This document shows positions 44,860 to 55,044 of a stretch of DNA of 64,000 bases, piece after piece. The stretch is taken from NCBI GenBank assembly GCA_015039365.1, contig WION01000008.1:124001-188000 (forward strand), written 5' to 3'. How positions within the stretch are numbered: position 1 is the stretch's first letter; every line of letters begins with the position of its first letter. This DNA is from Amanita rubescens (lineage: Eukaryota > Basidiomycota > Agaricomycetes > Agaricales > Amanitaceae). The notes beneath the pieces are model-generated. The model ran no database searches and was not told where the DNA came from. It saw nothing but the letters and a program-made list of their open reading frames with translations. The position numbers were made by a program, and so were the translations under genes.

Positions 44860-47010
44860 CCGATTATACTGGCCATGGTCTGGTTTGGTCCAGGTTCAGC
44901 CCCCATATGGCTGAACCTGAACCGCACATGGATGTTTGGTTTGGGGTAGTGATTCAAGGTCCAGTCCGGTCCAGTTTTTTTTCCTTTTTTGGAAAGACTG
45001 AAACCAGACTGGTCTCAGGGTGTCCCTGATATCGAAAAGACTGGAACCAGACCGCTTAAGACTGCAAGACTGGTTTTAATTTAAAAAAAAGACCAGTCCT
45101 TACATTAGTTTCTATGTCCCTATGTCTCCCATACAACAATTTAAAACTACAAAACTTCATAAATATCAATATGTTCCTAACCCTCACCCTCTCACACCCT
45201 CTCACACCCAGCTGGACTCAGATGAGCCACATAAAACCATTTTTGATGATGCCAGGAGACTGCCAAACATTGCCAAAGAGATTGCCAAAGAGATCACCAA
45301 AGAGAGAATGAAGCCCAGTGTTGCTGACCCTCACCCTCCCACTGTTCAACTATAGTCTATGTTCCATTGGATGTACTAGAGCATACCTAGATTAATTAAT
45401 TTCAGAATACCTTACCTGGAGTGTTGCAACAACAGATGTTTTCAAATTCACGTGTTATATATAACTTTAGACTTGTGTGGTGTGGGCCACCACTTTGCAT
45501 GGCATGCCATCAGCAAAAATCCTGGATTTACTTATGTGCTTAGGCACTTGAAATGCCTTTTTTGCCTTAGCGACCAACATGCATAAGACACCAGGCTATA
45601 TTATAAGTCCATTAAGACCATTGATAATGTTCACCTCCACCTCAAGGTGCTAAGTGCATAAGTCGTCAGCACATTTGGCACATCAAAAAGTGAAAATTGC
45701 GAATATCTCTTGAACTAAGCCATATTTGGCAATTCTAAAATTAGATTTGACATTTTTGGCATTGTGGGCACCTTTTTGCTGATTTTAAGTCACGTGATCT
45801 GCTTACACACATGACATGGTCCGTGCGCCAACCCCCAGGTATATAAGGAGGGCCTTTATTTCATATCCCCCCCATGTCTGCTTTTCCCTAAGTTCATATA
45901 AGTACTACTAATACTAGTAATAAGTAGAATAAGTAGAAAGTTAGAAATAAGCAAAAATAAGTATGACATAAATGGAATTATTTTTTTGCTATTTCTTTTG
46001 TTTTCTAAGGAGTGAACAAGGCAACTCAAAAAGTCCAAAAGTCAAAGCTGATGCAAGCAGTAGCCTGGTCCAGTTTGATTTTCAAAACATTGAAAATAAG
46101 TCATCGGATAAGACCAACATTTGACACCTTGAAAGTTACTTATTGTACTTATTTAAGACCAAAAAAGTGCAAAAGTACTGATAAGTAAAATCAGATTTTT
46201 CCTGATGCTGTCCGAGGCCATCTTTTCAGAATATATTTTTGGCAGTACAGTAGACACTAATTTTGCATTGACTTATATGGTAATTTAAGGGTTTATTGAA
46301 TGGAAAATTGCCTATAATGGATATACATTACTACTGCATAATCAGTTGGCATATCTGTGATAAGAGGCAGGGTCTGGTGAGTGTTGGATGGCACAGGAAC
46401 AAGGTGCAAGGCAGCAAGGATCCTGGGACCAGTGGGCGTGCGCAGGACAGATTAGTCAGCATTTCACATGGATGATATTAAGTAATTAAGTAATGAATGA
46501 AAGGAGCAACACTATTATTTGTCAGTGCTTGCCAAGTCACAGCTCGGCAATGGCCACAACTTACTTAACTGTGTCACATTGTACATGGATATTCATCATA
46601 AACCGATACCTTCATTTTCAACTTCAGCCTCAGAACAAACTTTACTACTGTGAACTCAAATCTCAACCGTTTTTTATGTTTCAATACTCAAAAAAAAGCT
46701 AAAATATAGGAGAACATGACTGTGTTGGTCACATGTGACAATTAGTGGTCTAGGACTGGTCTAGACTGGTCTTTTGCAGTTTTTTTGATTTTAAAAATTT
46801 AAAAAGACTGGAACCGGACTGCCCTTGGACCTCCTAAGACCTGAGACTGCAGTCTGGTCCAAATCGGTCCTGGTCCGGTCCAGTTCCGGTCTTTTTCGGT
46901 CCTGAGAGACTGGAAATAGAAACACTAGTTCGGGGTAGATGCGAACCTGGACCTGGACTCAGGTTCAGGTCCAGTTCAGGTTCGAACAAGGTTTGGACCA
47001 ACAAATGGTA
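44860..47010. mobile_element. Possible non-autonomous element with GGTCCAG-rich ends
   Basis: The left block (44875-45095) and right block (46745-47005) both consist of iterated GGTCCAGTCC, GACTGGAACC and GGTTCAGG words in mirror orientation. Each has a stretch related to GGTTCG-TACCCC at its outer side. Between them lies AT-rich DNA with no gene, but with a strong TATATAAGGAGG promoter-like element at 45840. Exact terminal repeats and target duplication were not found, so this is tentative. Confidence 0.35.
45840..45852 (+). promoter_or_regulatory. TATA-box-like element
   Basis: TATATAAGGAGGG stands 50 bp downstream of a CACGTGA word and a CCGTGCGCC stretch. It is followed by pyrimidine-rich sequence, the layout of a pol II start region. 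No coding frame follows. Confidence 0.35.
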
Positions 47011-47034
47011 TGTTTTTTCTTGTCTGTAAACAAA

Positions 47035-47313
47035 ATGTATTTCAGGGTACTAGAACCTTGTGCCTATCAAGTTGACGATGAATATGGAATTAATGCTGCC
47101 TTCCATCGGTACCTACTTCATTCTACCAGCAGGCGTTCAGCCTTAAAAGGGGGGGTAATGTCATGATGTCCAGTCACGTTCTCATTTCCTCATTTCCTCT
47201 TTCTCTTTCTGTCTCATAGGTACAGTAGTACATATATAAGTACACTGGCTCCATCCTATGTCTTAGCTAGTTCGTCCTCTTCATATAACTACCATTGTCC
47301 ACTCTCATCTCTA
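47035..47313 (+). other. Possible remnant of a retroelement 3' end
   Basis: A short frame reading YQVDDEYGINAAFHRYLLHS ends in an A/G run, AAAAGGGGGGG. It is followed by TAATGTCATGATG and a TATA-bearing segment (ACATATATAAGTACAC at 47230). This order (coding end, polypurine run, LTR-like start) suggests the end of an older LTR element into which the Copia element later inserted. No second LTR is available for proof. Confidence 0.35.
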
Positions 47314-47318
47314 CAATG
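47314..47318. repeat. Copia target-site duplication, left
   Basis: CAATG, equal to 55452-55456 on the other side of the element. Confidence 0.85.
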
Positions 47319-47725
47319 TGACGAAGAAGACAGGTCTACGCGAGAGCGTGTCCACAGCATGAGCAGGTGCAATAGCTTACCTATTGCGATATAGTCTTAG
47401 CACTACCCTTCGGCGTAGTAGTGATAGTAAGAGGAAGAGAATGGATTGTCCTATTCTACGATACAGGACAGGTTTATATACTAAGGGAGAACAAATATGT
47501 GTCTACATATGTGTAAGCATATAGTATAGATGAGAAGATATGGCGTGCTAAGCACACCATAAGATGTGATCATGAGTCTATCATGATGTCACCATGATAT
47601 CATAATGAAGTCATTATGATGTCATCTCTATGTCATACATAAAGGATGACGTGAGCGATATGAGTAACATTGATTGTAGTCAATCAGTAGTTAATCATTC
47701 TATAAATATAATTATATATTTAACA
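47319..47725 (-). repeat. Copia 3' LTR
   Basis: A 407-bp copy, identical by reading to 55045-55451. It lies downstream of the polyprotein on the minus strand. Confidence 0.93.
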
Positions 47726-47727
47726 CA

Positions 47728-47738
47728 CCCCTTCGCTT
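47728..47738 (-). promoter_or_regulatory. Copia polypurine tract
   Basis: On the coding strand AAGCGAAGGGG stands two bases before the 3' LTR start. This is the expected plus-strand DNA primer. Confidence 0.8.
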
Positions 47739-47747
47739 AGATATCCT

Positions 47748-50700
47748 TTATTTAAAGTCTATGATGTTCTCATCATAGAAGGGATCTATATCTGATTCCT
47801 GTTGATCAATAAGACCATCAAGAAGTTCCATCAACTTCTTGTGTGATAGACGATCAATACCATCTAATTCAAGATTTTGCCAATCAAGAATTAATTTCGT
47901 CAAATCACGGATTTCCTCGGTTTCTAATCGATCTGGTCTTTTGATTAATGCATTTGTAGAAGTCGGATATTCTTCTAAGGAAAGTCCCAATCGTTCCCTA
48001 AAGAATTTGACCTTTTCAAAGGATAAATTCTTAGTCATGAGATCCGCATTTTGTTCGTTGGTTGGTATGTATTCGAGGACTACCTTTTTAGTCTCGATCA
48101 ACTCGCGAACGAAATGATAGCGAATATCGATATGTTTAGAACGATGTTCTTGTGCAGGATTTTGTGCCCAAAATATAGCGCCTTGGTTATCTACGCTAAG
48201 TAAGATGCTTTTTATGGGTGCACCTATTTCGTAAAATAGATTTTCAACCCATGCAATTTGTCTTGCAGCATCTGACAAAGATATGTATTCTGCTTCAGTC
48301 GAAGACAGAGCTACAGTCTTTTGTTTTCTACTCGTCCAAGCTACCGCACCACCAGCTAACATTAAGACATAACCGTTTATAGATCGTCGTGTATTACGAT
48401 CAGCGGCCCAGTCAGCATCAGCGTAGGCTCTAAATTTATTATTGCCTTTGGCGCTATAAACGATTTTGACGTTTAAGGTATGAGCAATGTATTTGACTAT
48501 ATACAGAGCTTTTTGAATGTGTTCTTGGGACGGGTTTGATGAAAATTGGGACATCAAAATTACTGCATAAATTATATCAGGCCTAGTTCCTAAGGCGAGA
48601 TATAGAAGGGATCCTATTATCTGTTGATAATAAGAACGTTCCTGTGGTGTGCATTCTCCTTCATTCTTTATAGGAGCATACCCAGCAGGTAACGGTGTGC
48701 GTACAGACTTGCAATCTTCAAGTCCAAATCGCTTGACAACCTTCAAGGCATAAGGACCTTGATCTATGACTAAGAATCCTAAATCACGGTTGTAATTGAC
48801 TTGGATTCGTAAATACTCTTTGATTTTTCCAAGATCACGACATTCCCACATCTCCATAAATTTCTTTTTAATGGATGCGATGGTGGAATCGTCATTTCCC
48901 ATAAAGAGTATATCATCAACATACAATATGCATATCGTGATAGTATTCTTGCCTTTACGAACGTAAACGCCAGAATCAGACAAGCATCGCTCGAAATGTA
49001 ACGATTTCAACGATTTATCAGCTTGTTTATTCCAGGCATATGATGCCTGTTTCAATCCATATATGGCTTTCCTCAGCCTATATACTTTAGATTCTTGTCC
49101 TTTTACAACGAAACCTTCTGGCTGGGCCATGTAAATATCTTCATCAAGATCGCCATATAAGAAGGCAGTTTTTACATCTAGGGCTTGTATATCCCAGTTT
49201 TCAAGCACTGATGTGGCCAGAAGTATTCGGATTGTTTCATATCTCGCTACAGGCGAGAATGTTTCGTCGTAATCTAATCCGGGACGTTGACTAAAACCTT
49301 TAGCTACGACGCGAGCTTTTTTGCGTCCATCGGTTTTTAAGTCGAAAACCCAACGACATCTGATTAGGTTTCGTCCTTTTGGAAGATCAACTAACTCCCA
49401 AATGTCTCTTGATTGAAGAGATTTAAATTCGTCATCCATTGCAATCTTCCATTGTTTATACAATTGAGGATTACTAGAGCGCATTTTAGATATATCTCTA
49501 TAGTCATATGGAATATTATCCACAAGGGGGACAGCCGCTTTAAGAAGGAAATGAAGGAATTCATTTCCAGATTCATTAATCATTCGGGTTAAATGATCAT
49601 GTTCTGCAGATTTTAATTCAGACTTTAAAGCGAAGATTTCTTTAAGTAGAGAAGCAGATTCATTCATTCTATCAGGGTTCCTGTCAGCTGACGGTGGATC
49701 CTGAGTCGAAGAACTCGGAGTTTTATCTTTTAACTGCTCTCGTAAAGCATCTCGTTTTTGCTGAATTTCCGCTTCTATCTGTGTAGGAGTTTTATCTCCA
49801 TACGCGTTGTCTCTTTGTACCCTTGGAACTGGAAAACGACCAGAACGGCGAGGACCTATTTGTACAGAGGGTGGACCAGGATCAGATATGATCGGTGGAG
49901 GAGGTCTAGGTCTCTGAGCAAATTCTCTAAAACGATCTCTTTGACGTTGTTCAAATTGATCAAATTCTCGATCCGTCATAAATGGGTTTTCTATTTCATC
50001 TCGATCTCTTTGATTCAAAGAGAAGGGATTATCTTCATCCATAGGACTACGAGGCGAAGGTGGCCTAGATACATATGGTATCGGTGTTATAGGCCTAGAA
50101 GGAACAGGAGTCTCCTCTTTAATTTGTGGAGAGGGAGTACGTCTAAAGGGTTCAGGAGTTTTACGTTTCTTAAACATATCACTCATTTGACGTTTGAATT
50201 GATCTCGTAAACGAGACTGTTTATCAATTCCTTGACCCTTTTTCCAATCATCGCGTTGTCTACGATAATTGTCACGTCTTTCTTGTTCTCTTTCTTCCCT
50301 TTGCCTTCGGATATTATCATCCAAAAAATCTCTTCGACGATCGGCAAATTCATCACCGTCATCATCATCGTTTGAATCATCTGAAGGGTCTGACTGCTGT
50401 CGATCAGGAGATGCACCCCTTCGATCCAAACTTGGTGAGCGTCTACGGCTCGGAGAACGTCTACGGTTCTCTGGGAGTAAGTTATCTAAATCCAAATTTT
50501 GTGGAGGGCGGTTAGGTTCCTCTTGAGGAAGCGCCTCCCAGATCGGACCAAGATCTTCAGTAATTATATCTGCAGTCTTTCCTTTACGCGGAAACCTGTT
50601 TTCAAAGAATGTGGCCTGGGAGGATATGACCAGTGTGTTTGTCGACGTCATGAACCTATAGCCTTTGGTTCCTGATTCATATCCTACAAAAGTGCATAAA

Positions 50701-53594
50701 ACGGATTTCTCGGACAGCTTATCCGGTCTCCGTTGATCAGGGATAAATACCCAGGCTTCGCATCCAAATACTCGAAAGTATGATACGTCTGGTTTTTTAT
50801 TAAGAAGATTTTCCAGAGGGGTCTTCCATTTAGTCCGTTTTAGGGGAGTGCGGTTGTACACATGCACAGCCGTTCTGAATGAGAACTCCCACCAAGATTT
50901 CGGACATCCTGCGTCTAATCGCATAGCCTCAGCTTTATCTGACAAAGTCTGATTCATGCGTTCAACGCGACCATTTTGTTGTGGGGTGTAAGGAGCTGTC
51001 TGTTGATGTTTAATTCCTTTGGATTTAAGGAATTCTTCAAAGGCTTTATTTACAAATTCCCCCCCTCGATCAGAACGGAGGTGAGAAATAGGTTGTTTAG
51101 GATCTACAAACTCATTATACCATCCGGTAAAATATTCTAGAGTTTGATCTTTGGTTTTTAATAAACCAATCCACGTATACGAGGTGAAATCGTCAACGAT
51201 AACACCAATATATTTGTATTTGTGGTAAGATATGGCCGGTACGGTCATAAGATCCATATGGAGTAACTCAAAGGGACGAGTAGCTCTCTTTGAAGACAGT
51301 TTATAAGGTTTTGCCTTCATTTTGCCTTTTAGACAACCTTCACAACGTAGTTTTCCTTCTGGAAGTGTAACTTCTTTCCATCCATTGACATTTAACGGTA
51401 TCTTCGAAAAGACTTCGTTAGATGGATGACCAAAACGTTTATGCCAGGTCTCGTAGTCTAATAATTTTTCTATAGACTCTGCGTTTGGTTTCTTTGTCGG
51501 TCTTCCAAGAATCAATTTAGAATTCCTGTTGGCTAAGCCAGGACCGGAAACCAATGTAGGGTTCATTATAATGATCCTACCTCGAGCGTAAACTAATGTA
51601 TCATCGGGCATAAGGTAATGTCCTTCGATACACGTTCTACCCGAGTCTGTAAAGGAAAAGACTACCATCTTTTCATCTTGTTTACAAGTTAATCCTTGTC
51701 GGATCAATCTGCCGTTTGAAATCAAGCGTGCAGTTGCCCGTGGCATATATAATACAGGGAAGAGCTTTACGAGTGTTACTTCTCCTGTGGATAACTTGTG
51801 TTCAAGAATAACTGTGCCAAGTCCCTCAAGACGATCTAAACCATTAGCAGTTTTAACACTGTGGTTTTCATTTGCAGGAAATTCTCTGTATTCAGAGAAG
51901 TCTTTCCTACTAAAGGTAAAGTGATCGGATGCACCGGAGTCACACATCCATAGTGTGTCTCCAGTACGTTTCTCAACACATTCCGGACAGGGACATGTCG
52001 GATGTACTTTATCTTTAAATTTTCTTTTATTGACCGCTAAACATGTAAAAGGTTTCTTAAACATGTTACCAATATTATATGATCGTTCGATCATATTTGC
52101 ATTATAAATGGTAGTGTCACACGACTTATCTCTTACGAGGCAGTTTTCGTCTAAATTTTCTTTATAATTTATACTATCATATAGTACAGATTGTTCAAAG
52201 AAGGAATTTATAGTACGACGATGATGTCCCAATTTAGGGAACACCATTTTCATTGCTGCCTCTATAAAGAGAAAGTTAGCCATTTCCAGCTTCTTAATGG
52301 TTTCATACCATTGTTCGCCGTTATCTTCATAGTAATAATCGTCATAATATAGTTCAGCTTCCTGATCTATATCCATATTTTTGTAATCAATATCGTCCGA
52401 CGATATCCCCATTCCTCGGTTCGATTTATAGGACTCAAAGTCCAGTTCATCCTTTTCTCTTTGTTTGCCTTTGCTAGAGCCGGCAACTGGCTCAGTGATG
52501 TCATAAGGCCCAATACGGGCGACGGTATGTGCAGAACTCATAGTATGTTCTGCGGCTTTGGCAGCCTTCTTCTCGGCTGCATCTGCCTTTCGGCGTTCTC
52601 GGTTCCTCTCCCAGTTAGGACCACGTGTTTGGCCCTCAACTTTACCCGGCCAATTTTGATTTGCCGGAGGAGGATTAGGAGCCGGTGTCTGAGCACCTTG
52701 TGGAGGCCTAGAGTAAGGCCTCCCCCCACGTCCACGACCTGCTCCGCGGCCACGTCCGCGAGCACGTCCTCGTCCTCGACCACGTACTTGTTGCCATGGT
52801 TGCTGCTGTTGTTGCGACGTGTTTGCCGTCGCGGCAGATTCAGGGTGCCTTCGGCGCCACTCATTCTGTATTAAGGGAAGTATCCCTTGGATCGTAAGAT
52901 CCGATGGTTCTGTTGTGGCTAGAACCACAGCGGCAAAATTGTCCCAATGACGGGGGACAGCTGAAAGTACAATCATTGCCTGTACATTTTCAGGCAATAC
53001 AATTCCGCTAGATGATAAGCGGTTTATTATGGCGAGGAGGTCGTTTAAGGATTGTGTGGGATCCTTTTTATCTTGAAACTTCCAAGTAACAGCTAATTGG
53101 AAGTCATTATAGATACCGGCAGACGTTGTCACGCCGTATTGATTTGCTAAATTCCGCCATAAGACTCTGGCGGCATTTACTTCTGAATTGATCTGCTGTA
53201 TAGTAGCAGAACATTTCATATTTATGGATCCGAGGATGCGATCATCCTCGACAACCCAATCTTCAAAAGCCTTTTTTACGGCCTTTGCATCATCAACCAT
53301 TTGTTGGGTGATAGCCGGTTCACCCTCAACGGCTGGGATTGCAGGTGTTGCTGGATGTGCACCATGTGCGGCAACTGCTGCTACCGCAGGTTGTGCAGTT
53401 ATAGCTGCACGAACACCTGTGTCAATGAAAAATTGTTGAAGCGGAGTAATCCGCGGAGGATGAACATAATCATCCTTAAGGTACTGAAATAGTCCCTTTG
53501 TTTGTAATAGGAAACGCATCATGCGTTCCCATTCTTTGTAATTAGTTCCATTCAAAACGGGAATGGAACTAGGAATCGTCAAGTCGTTAGACAT
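47748..53594 (-). CDS. Copia gag-pol polyprotein, intact
   Basis: This is a single 1948-residue frame. Gag spans about 1-300, starting with IPVLNGTNYKEWERMM and ending in an RG-rich stretch (RGRGRGRARGRGRG, about 268-290) in place of a CCHC knuckle. The protease motif DSGASDHF lies near residue 551. Pre-integrase WHKRFGHPSNE with CEGCLKGK (about 716-757) provides zinc ligands. Integrase Asp in HMDLMTV (about 781), Asp in SDRGGEF (about 843) and Glu in GRVERMNQT (about 879) form the triad. RT has YVDDILF near 1558. RNase H (about 1720-1830) has DADWAADRNTRR, SSTEAEYISLS, VDNQGAIFWAQ and HIDIRYHFV. All catalytic residues are present and there is no stop. The start ATG is one base after the upstream frame's stop. 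Confidence 0.96.
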   Translation of the reverse strand: MSNDLTIPSSIPVLNGTNYKEWERMMRFLLQTKGLFQYLKDDYVHPPRITPLQQFFIDTGVRAAITAQPAVAAVAAHGAHPATPAIPAVEGEPAITQQMVDDAKAVKKAFEDWVVEDDRILGSINMKCSATIQQINSEVNAARVLWRNLANQYGVTTSAGIYNDFQLAVTWKFQDKKDPTQSLNDLLAIINRLSSSGIVLPENVQAMIVLSAVPRHWDNFAAVVLATTEPSDLTIQGILPLIQNEWRRRHPESAATANTSQQQQQPWQQVRGRGRGRARGRGRGAGRGRGGRPYSRPPQGAQTPAPNPPPANQNWPGKVEGQTRGPNWERNRERRKADAAEKKAAKAAEHTMSSAHTVARIGPYDITEPVAGSSKGKQREKDELDFESYKSNRGMGISSDDIDYKNMDIDQEAELYYDDYYYEDNGEQWYETIKKLEMANFLFIEAAMKMVFPKLGHHRRTINSFFEQSVLYDSINYKENLDENCLVRDKSCDTTIYNANMIERSYNIGNMFKKPFTCLAVNKRKFKDKVHPTCPCPECVEKRTGDTLWMCDSGASDHFTFSRKDFSEYREFPANENHSVKTANGLDRLEGLGTVILEHKLSTGEVTLVKLFPVLYMPRATARLISNGRLIRQGLTCKQDEKMVVFSFTDSGRTCIEGHYLMPDDTLVYARGRIIIMNPTLVSGPGLANRNSKLILGRPTKKPNAESIEKLLDYETWHKRFGHPSNEVFSKIPLNVNGWKEVTLPEGKLRCEGCLKGKMKAKPYKLSSKRATRPFELLHMDLMTVPAISYHKYKYIGVIVDDFTSYTWIGLLKTKDQTLEYFTGWYNEFVDPKQPISHLRSDRGGEFVNKAFEEFLKSKGIKHQQTAPYTPQQNGRVERMNQTLSDKAEAMRLDAGCPKSWWEFSFRTAVHVYNRTPLKRTKWKTPLENLLNKKPDVSYFRVFGCEAWVFIPDQRRPDKLSEKSVLCTFVGYESGTKGYRFMTSTNTLVISSQATFFENRFPRKGKTADIITEDLGPIWEALPQEEPNRPPQNLDLDNLLPENRRRSPSRRRSPSLDRRGASPDRQQSDPSDDSNDDDDGDEFADRRRDFLDDNIRRQREEREQERRDNYRRQRDDWKKGQGIDKQSRLRDQFKRQMSDMFKKRKTPEPFRRTPSPQIKEETPVPSRPITPIPYVSRPPSPRSPMDEDNPFSLNQRDRDEIENPFMTDREFDQFEQRQRDRFREFAQRPRPPPPIISDPGPPSVQIGPRRSGRFPVPRVQRDNAYGDKTPTQIEAEIQQKRDALREQLKDKTPSSSTQDPPSADRNPDRMNESASLLKEIFALKSELKSAEHDHLTRMINESGNEFLHFLLKAAVPLVDNIPYDYRDISKMRSSNPQLYKQWKIAMDDEFKSLQSRDIWELVDLPKGRNLIRCRWVFDLKTDGRKKARVVAKGFSQRPGLDYDETFSPVARYETIRILLATSVLENWDIQALDVKTAFLYGDLDEDIYMAQPEGFVVKGQESKVYRLRKAIYGLKQASYAWNKQADKSLKSLHFERCLSDSGVYVRKGKNTITICILYVDDILFMGNDDSTIASIKKKFMEMWECRDLGKIKEYLRIQVNYNRDLGFLVIDQGPYALKVVKRFGLEDCKSVRTPLPAGYAPIKNEGECTPQERSYYQQIIGSLLYLALGTRPDIIYAVILMSQFSSNPSQEHIQKALYIVKYIAHTLNVKIVYSAKGNNKFRAYADADWAADRNTRRSINGYVLMLAGGAVAWTSRKQKTVALSSTEAEYISLSDAARQIAWVENLFYEIGAPIKSILLSVDNQGAIFWAQNPAQEHRSKHIDIRYHFVRELIETKKVVLEYIPTNEQNADLMTKNLSFEKVKFFRERLGLSLEEYPTSTNALIKRPDRLETEEIRDLTKLILDWQNLELDGIDRLSHKKLMELLDGLIDQQESDIDPFYDENIIDFK

Positions 53595-53595
53595 G

Positions 53596-54147
53596 TTAAA
53601 CGAGGAAGGCGGAGGTGAAGATTATGATATAGGCGGTTAGAAGACGCCAAAAGAAACGGAAGTTTCTTTGATTTTCGAGGTTTTCGACCTCTTGGTTATC
53701 TCTTTCGAGATTACGGCGTGTACGCCTATTTGCTATGTGTTGGGCTACTGAAGTACCCCTGGGTGGAATCCAAAGATCTAAGGTGGGTGGAACACCTTCT
53801 TCGATAGCTGCTTGTCGACGACGATGTATTATTTCGTCTTGCAAGGTACGACCGTTTCTAAGTCGCGCGGCTAAGAAGTGATCTCTTCGATCGTGAACTG
53901 TGACAGGTCCACGAGTTGTGACACCGAATCTGGTGTCAGGGTTGACAACACGAACAATCGTCCTAGAATGGGACGAAGATGATATTGGTGCCGGTGTATC
54001 AATAAAAGTCCGGTTCCCTAAGGTTAAGGGAAACGGTGGGATTGGAGCGTCGTATGAAGGAGGTAATCTCCGGGCAGGAGGAAACGATTCTCCTTCGGCT
54101 TCGTAAACTGGTAACGGAGTACTAGTTTCGGAATCCAGTTTTCTTTC
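53596..54147 (-). CDS. Extra open frame before gag with C-terminal membrane segment
   Basis: An open frame of 183 codons lies in the Copia leader. It is bounded upstream by an in-frame TAG that itself forms the end of a TCTCTTTTAG splice-acceptor-like sequence, so the frame opens exactly at a possible 3' splice site. The first in-frame Met is at 53844 (82 residues). The protein is Pro/Ser-rich, then basic (HRRRQ, NRRTRRNLERDN), and ends in a hydrophobic segment, LLTAYIIIFTSAFLV. The stop is followed by one base and then the gag ATG. One candidate first exon starts at an ATG inside the primer site (55040) and ends before GTATAG at 54965. It would join in frame; this is speculative. No homologue is known to me. 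Confidence 0.5.
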   Translation of the reverse strand, partial: ERKLDSETSTPLPVYEAEGESFPPARRLPPSYDAPIPPFPLTLGNRTFIDTPAPISSSSHSRTIVRVVNPDTRFGVTTRGPVTVHDRRDHFLAARLRNGRTLQDEIIHRRRQAAIEEGVPPTLDLWIPPRGTSVAQHIANRRTRRNLERDNQEVENLENQRNFRFFWRLLTAYIIIFTSAFLV

Positions 54148-55027
54148 CTAAAAGAGAATTTAATGAGCTTAAAGCTTAATTAAAGCTAAAAGTCTAATTC
54201 GTCTTTATTAAGTTACCAGGGTGCCATAGACTAGAATGTCAGACTATATAGAGTTCCTCGGTTACGAGTACAGTCCATATTCGGTTAAACCAACCGACCC
54301 TGAGTAACTTAGTTACAAGCCAAGCTTAGATAAAGCTCAGGTCCACAGGTCCACTCGGTCTTGAAAGCTCGGATTATCCCTGAATGCTGTAAATGACATG
54401 CAAAATCAATCGCTGGCTCTAGCACTCTTGGGCGAACCACGGTTTTATCCGTTGCGATTGTAAATAGAAATAATGTCTGGTCCATAAACCCCCCAGACCA
54501 TTATATAAGCACGACCAGTAACCAATATGAAACTTCTAAATGGGATTATGGGATCACCATAGAGCCCAAACTTAGAATGATCCTAACGATCATTCCGACT
54601 AAAGGAGTCCCTAAGGGCGCATCCTTAATAGACTGCGTGTACCACCCACAATGAGGTGTCAGCACGTCCTTTATAATAGAAGTTTCTATATACGAGCCAT
54701 ATTGTATTATAAAGCCTCTAGGGGCTTATGATGTTATATCGTGCATGAATACCCCAGTCACATCACAGAGGGCAAGTATAACTCTGTGGGGGCCGACGTT
54801 GCCATGCCAGCGTCGAGAAACATAGGAAATACCCTTATCCCTGGGTGTCAAGGAGATCCCCCTAAAGCCCTAGGGTCCGGGCGCATGTCATTAGCACATA
54901 TGCCATATCAAGGATTAGTGATATCAAGATGATAAGACCATATCAGGCTCGCTGCGATACTATACCAGTGGGACATCATGTCGGATGACGAGCAAGCGAG
55001 CGGCGATGTGGGTCCTGGCAATATCGA
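54148..55027. other. Copia 5' leader, non-coding or intron
   Basis: Between the primer site and the accessory frame no long open frame exists on the coding strand. It may be a packaging/leader region or an intron. A small plus-strand frame at 54741-54932 is antisense to the element and not supported. Confidence 0.5.
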
Positions 55028-55044
55028 CGGCGGGGCCCATAACC
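55028..55044 (-). promoter_or_regulatory. Primer binding site for an initiator tRNA half
   Basis: Directly after the 5' LTR the coding strand reads GGTTATGGGCCCCGCCG. Its complement contains GGCCCATAACC, the anticodon-loop sequence (CAT) of initiator tRNA-Met. Drosophila copia and yeast Ty5 are known to prime from an internally cleaved initiator tRNA in this way, unlike most elements that use the tRNA 3' end. Confidence 0.75.

Noticed and set aside
50269..50526. Plus-strand frames across the Copia element
   Set aside because: Antisense shadows of the intact polyprotein, without independent features.
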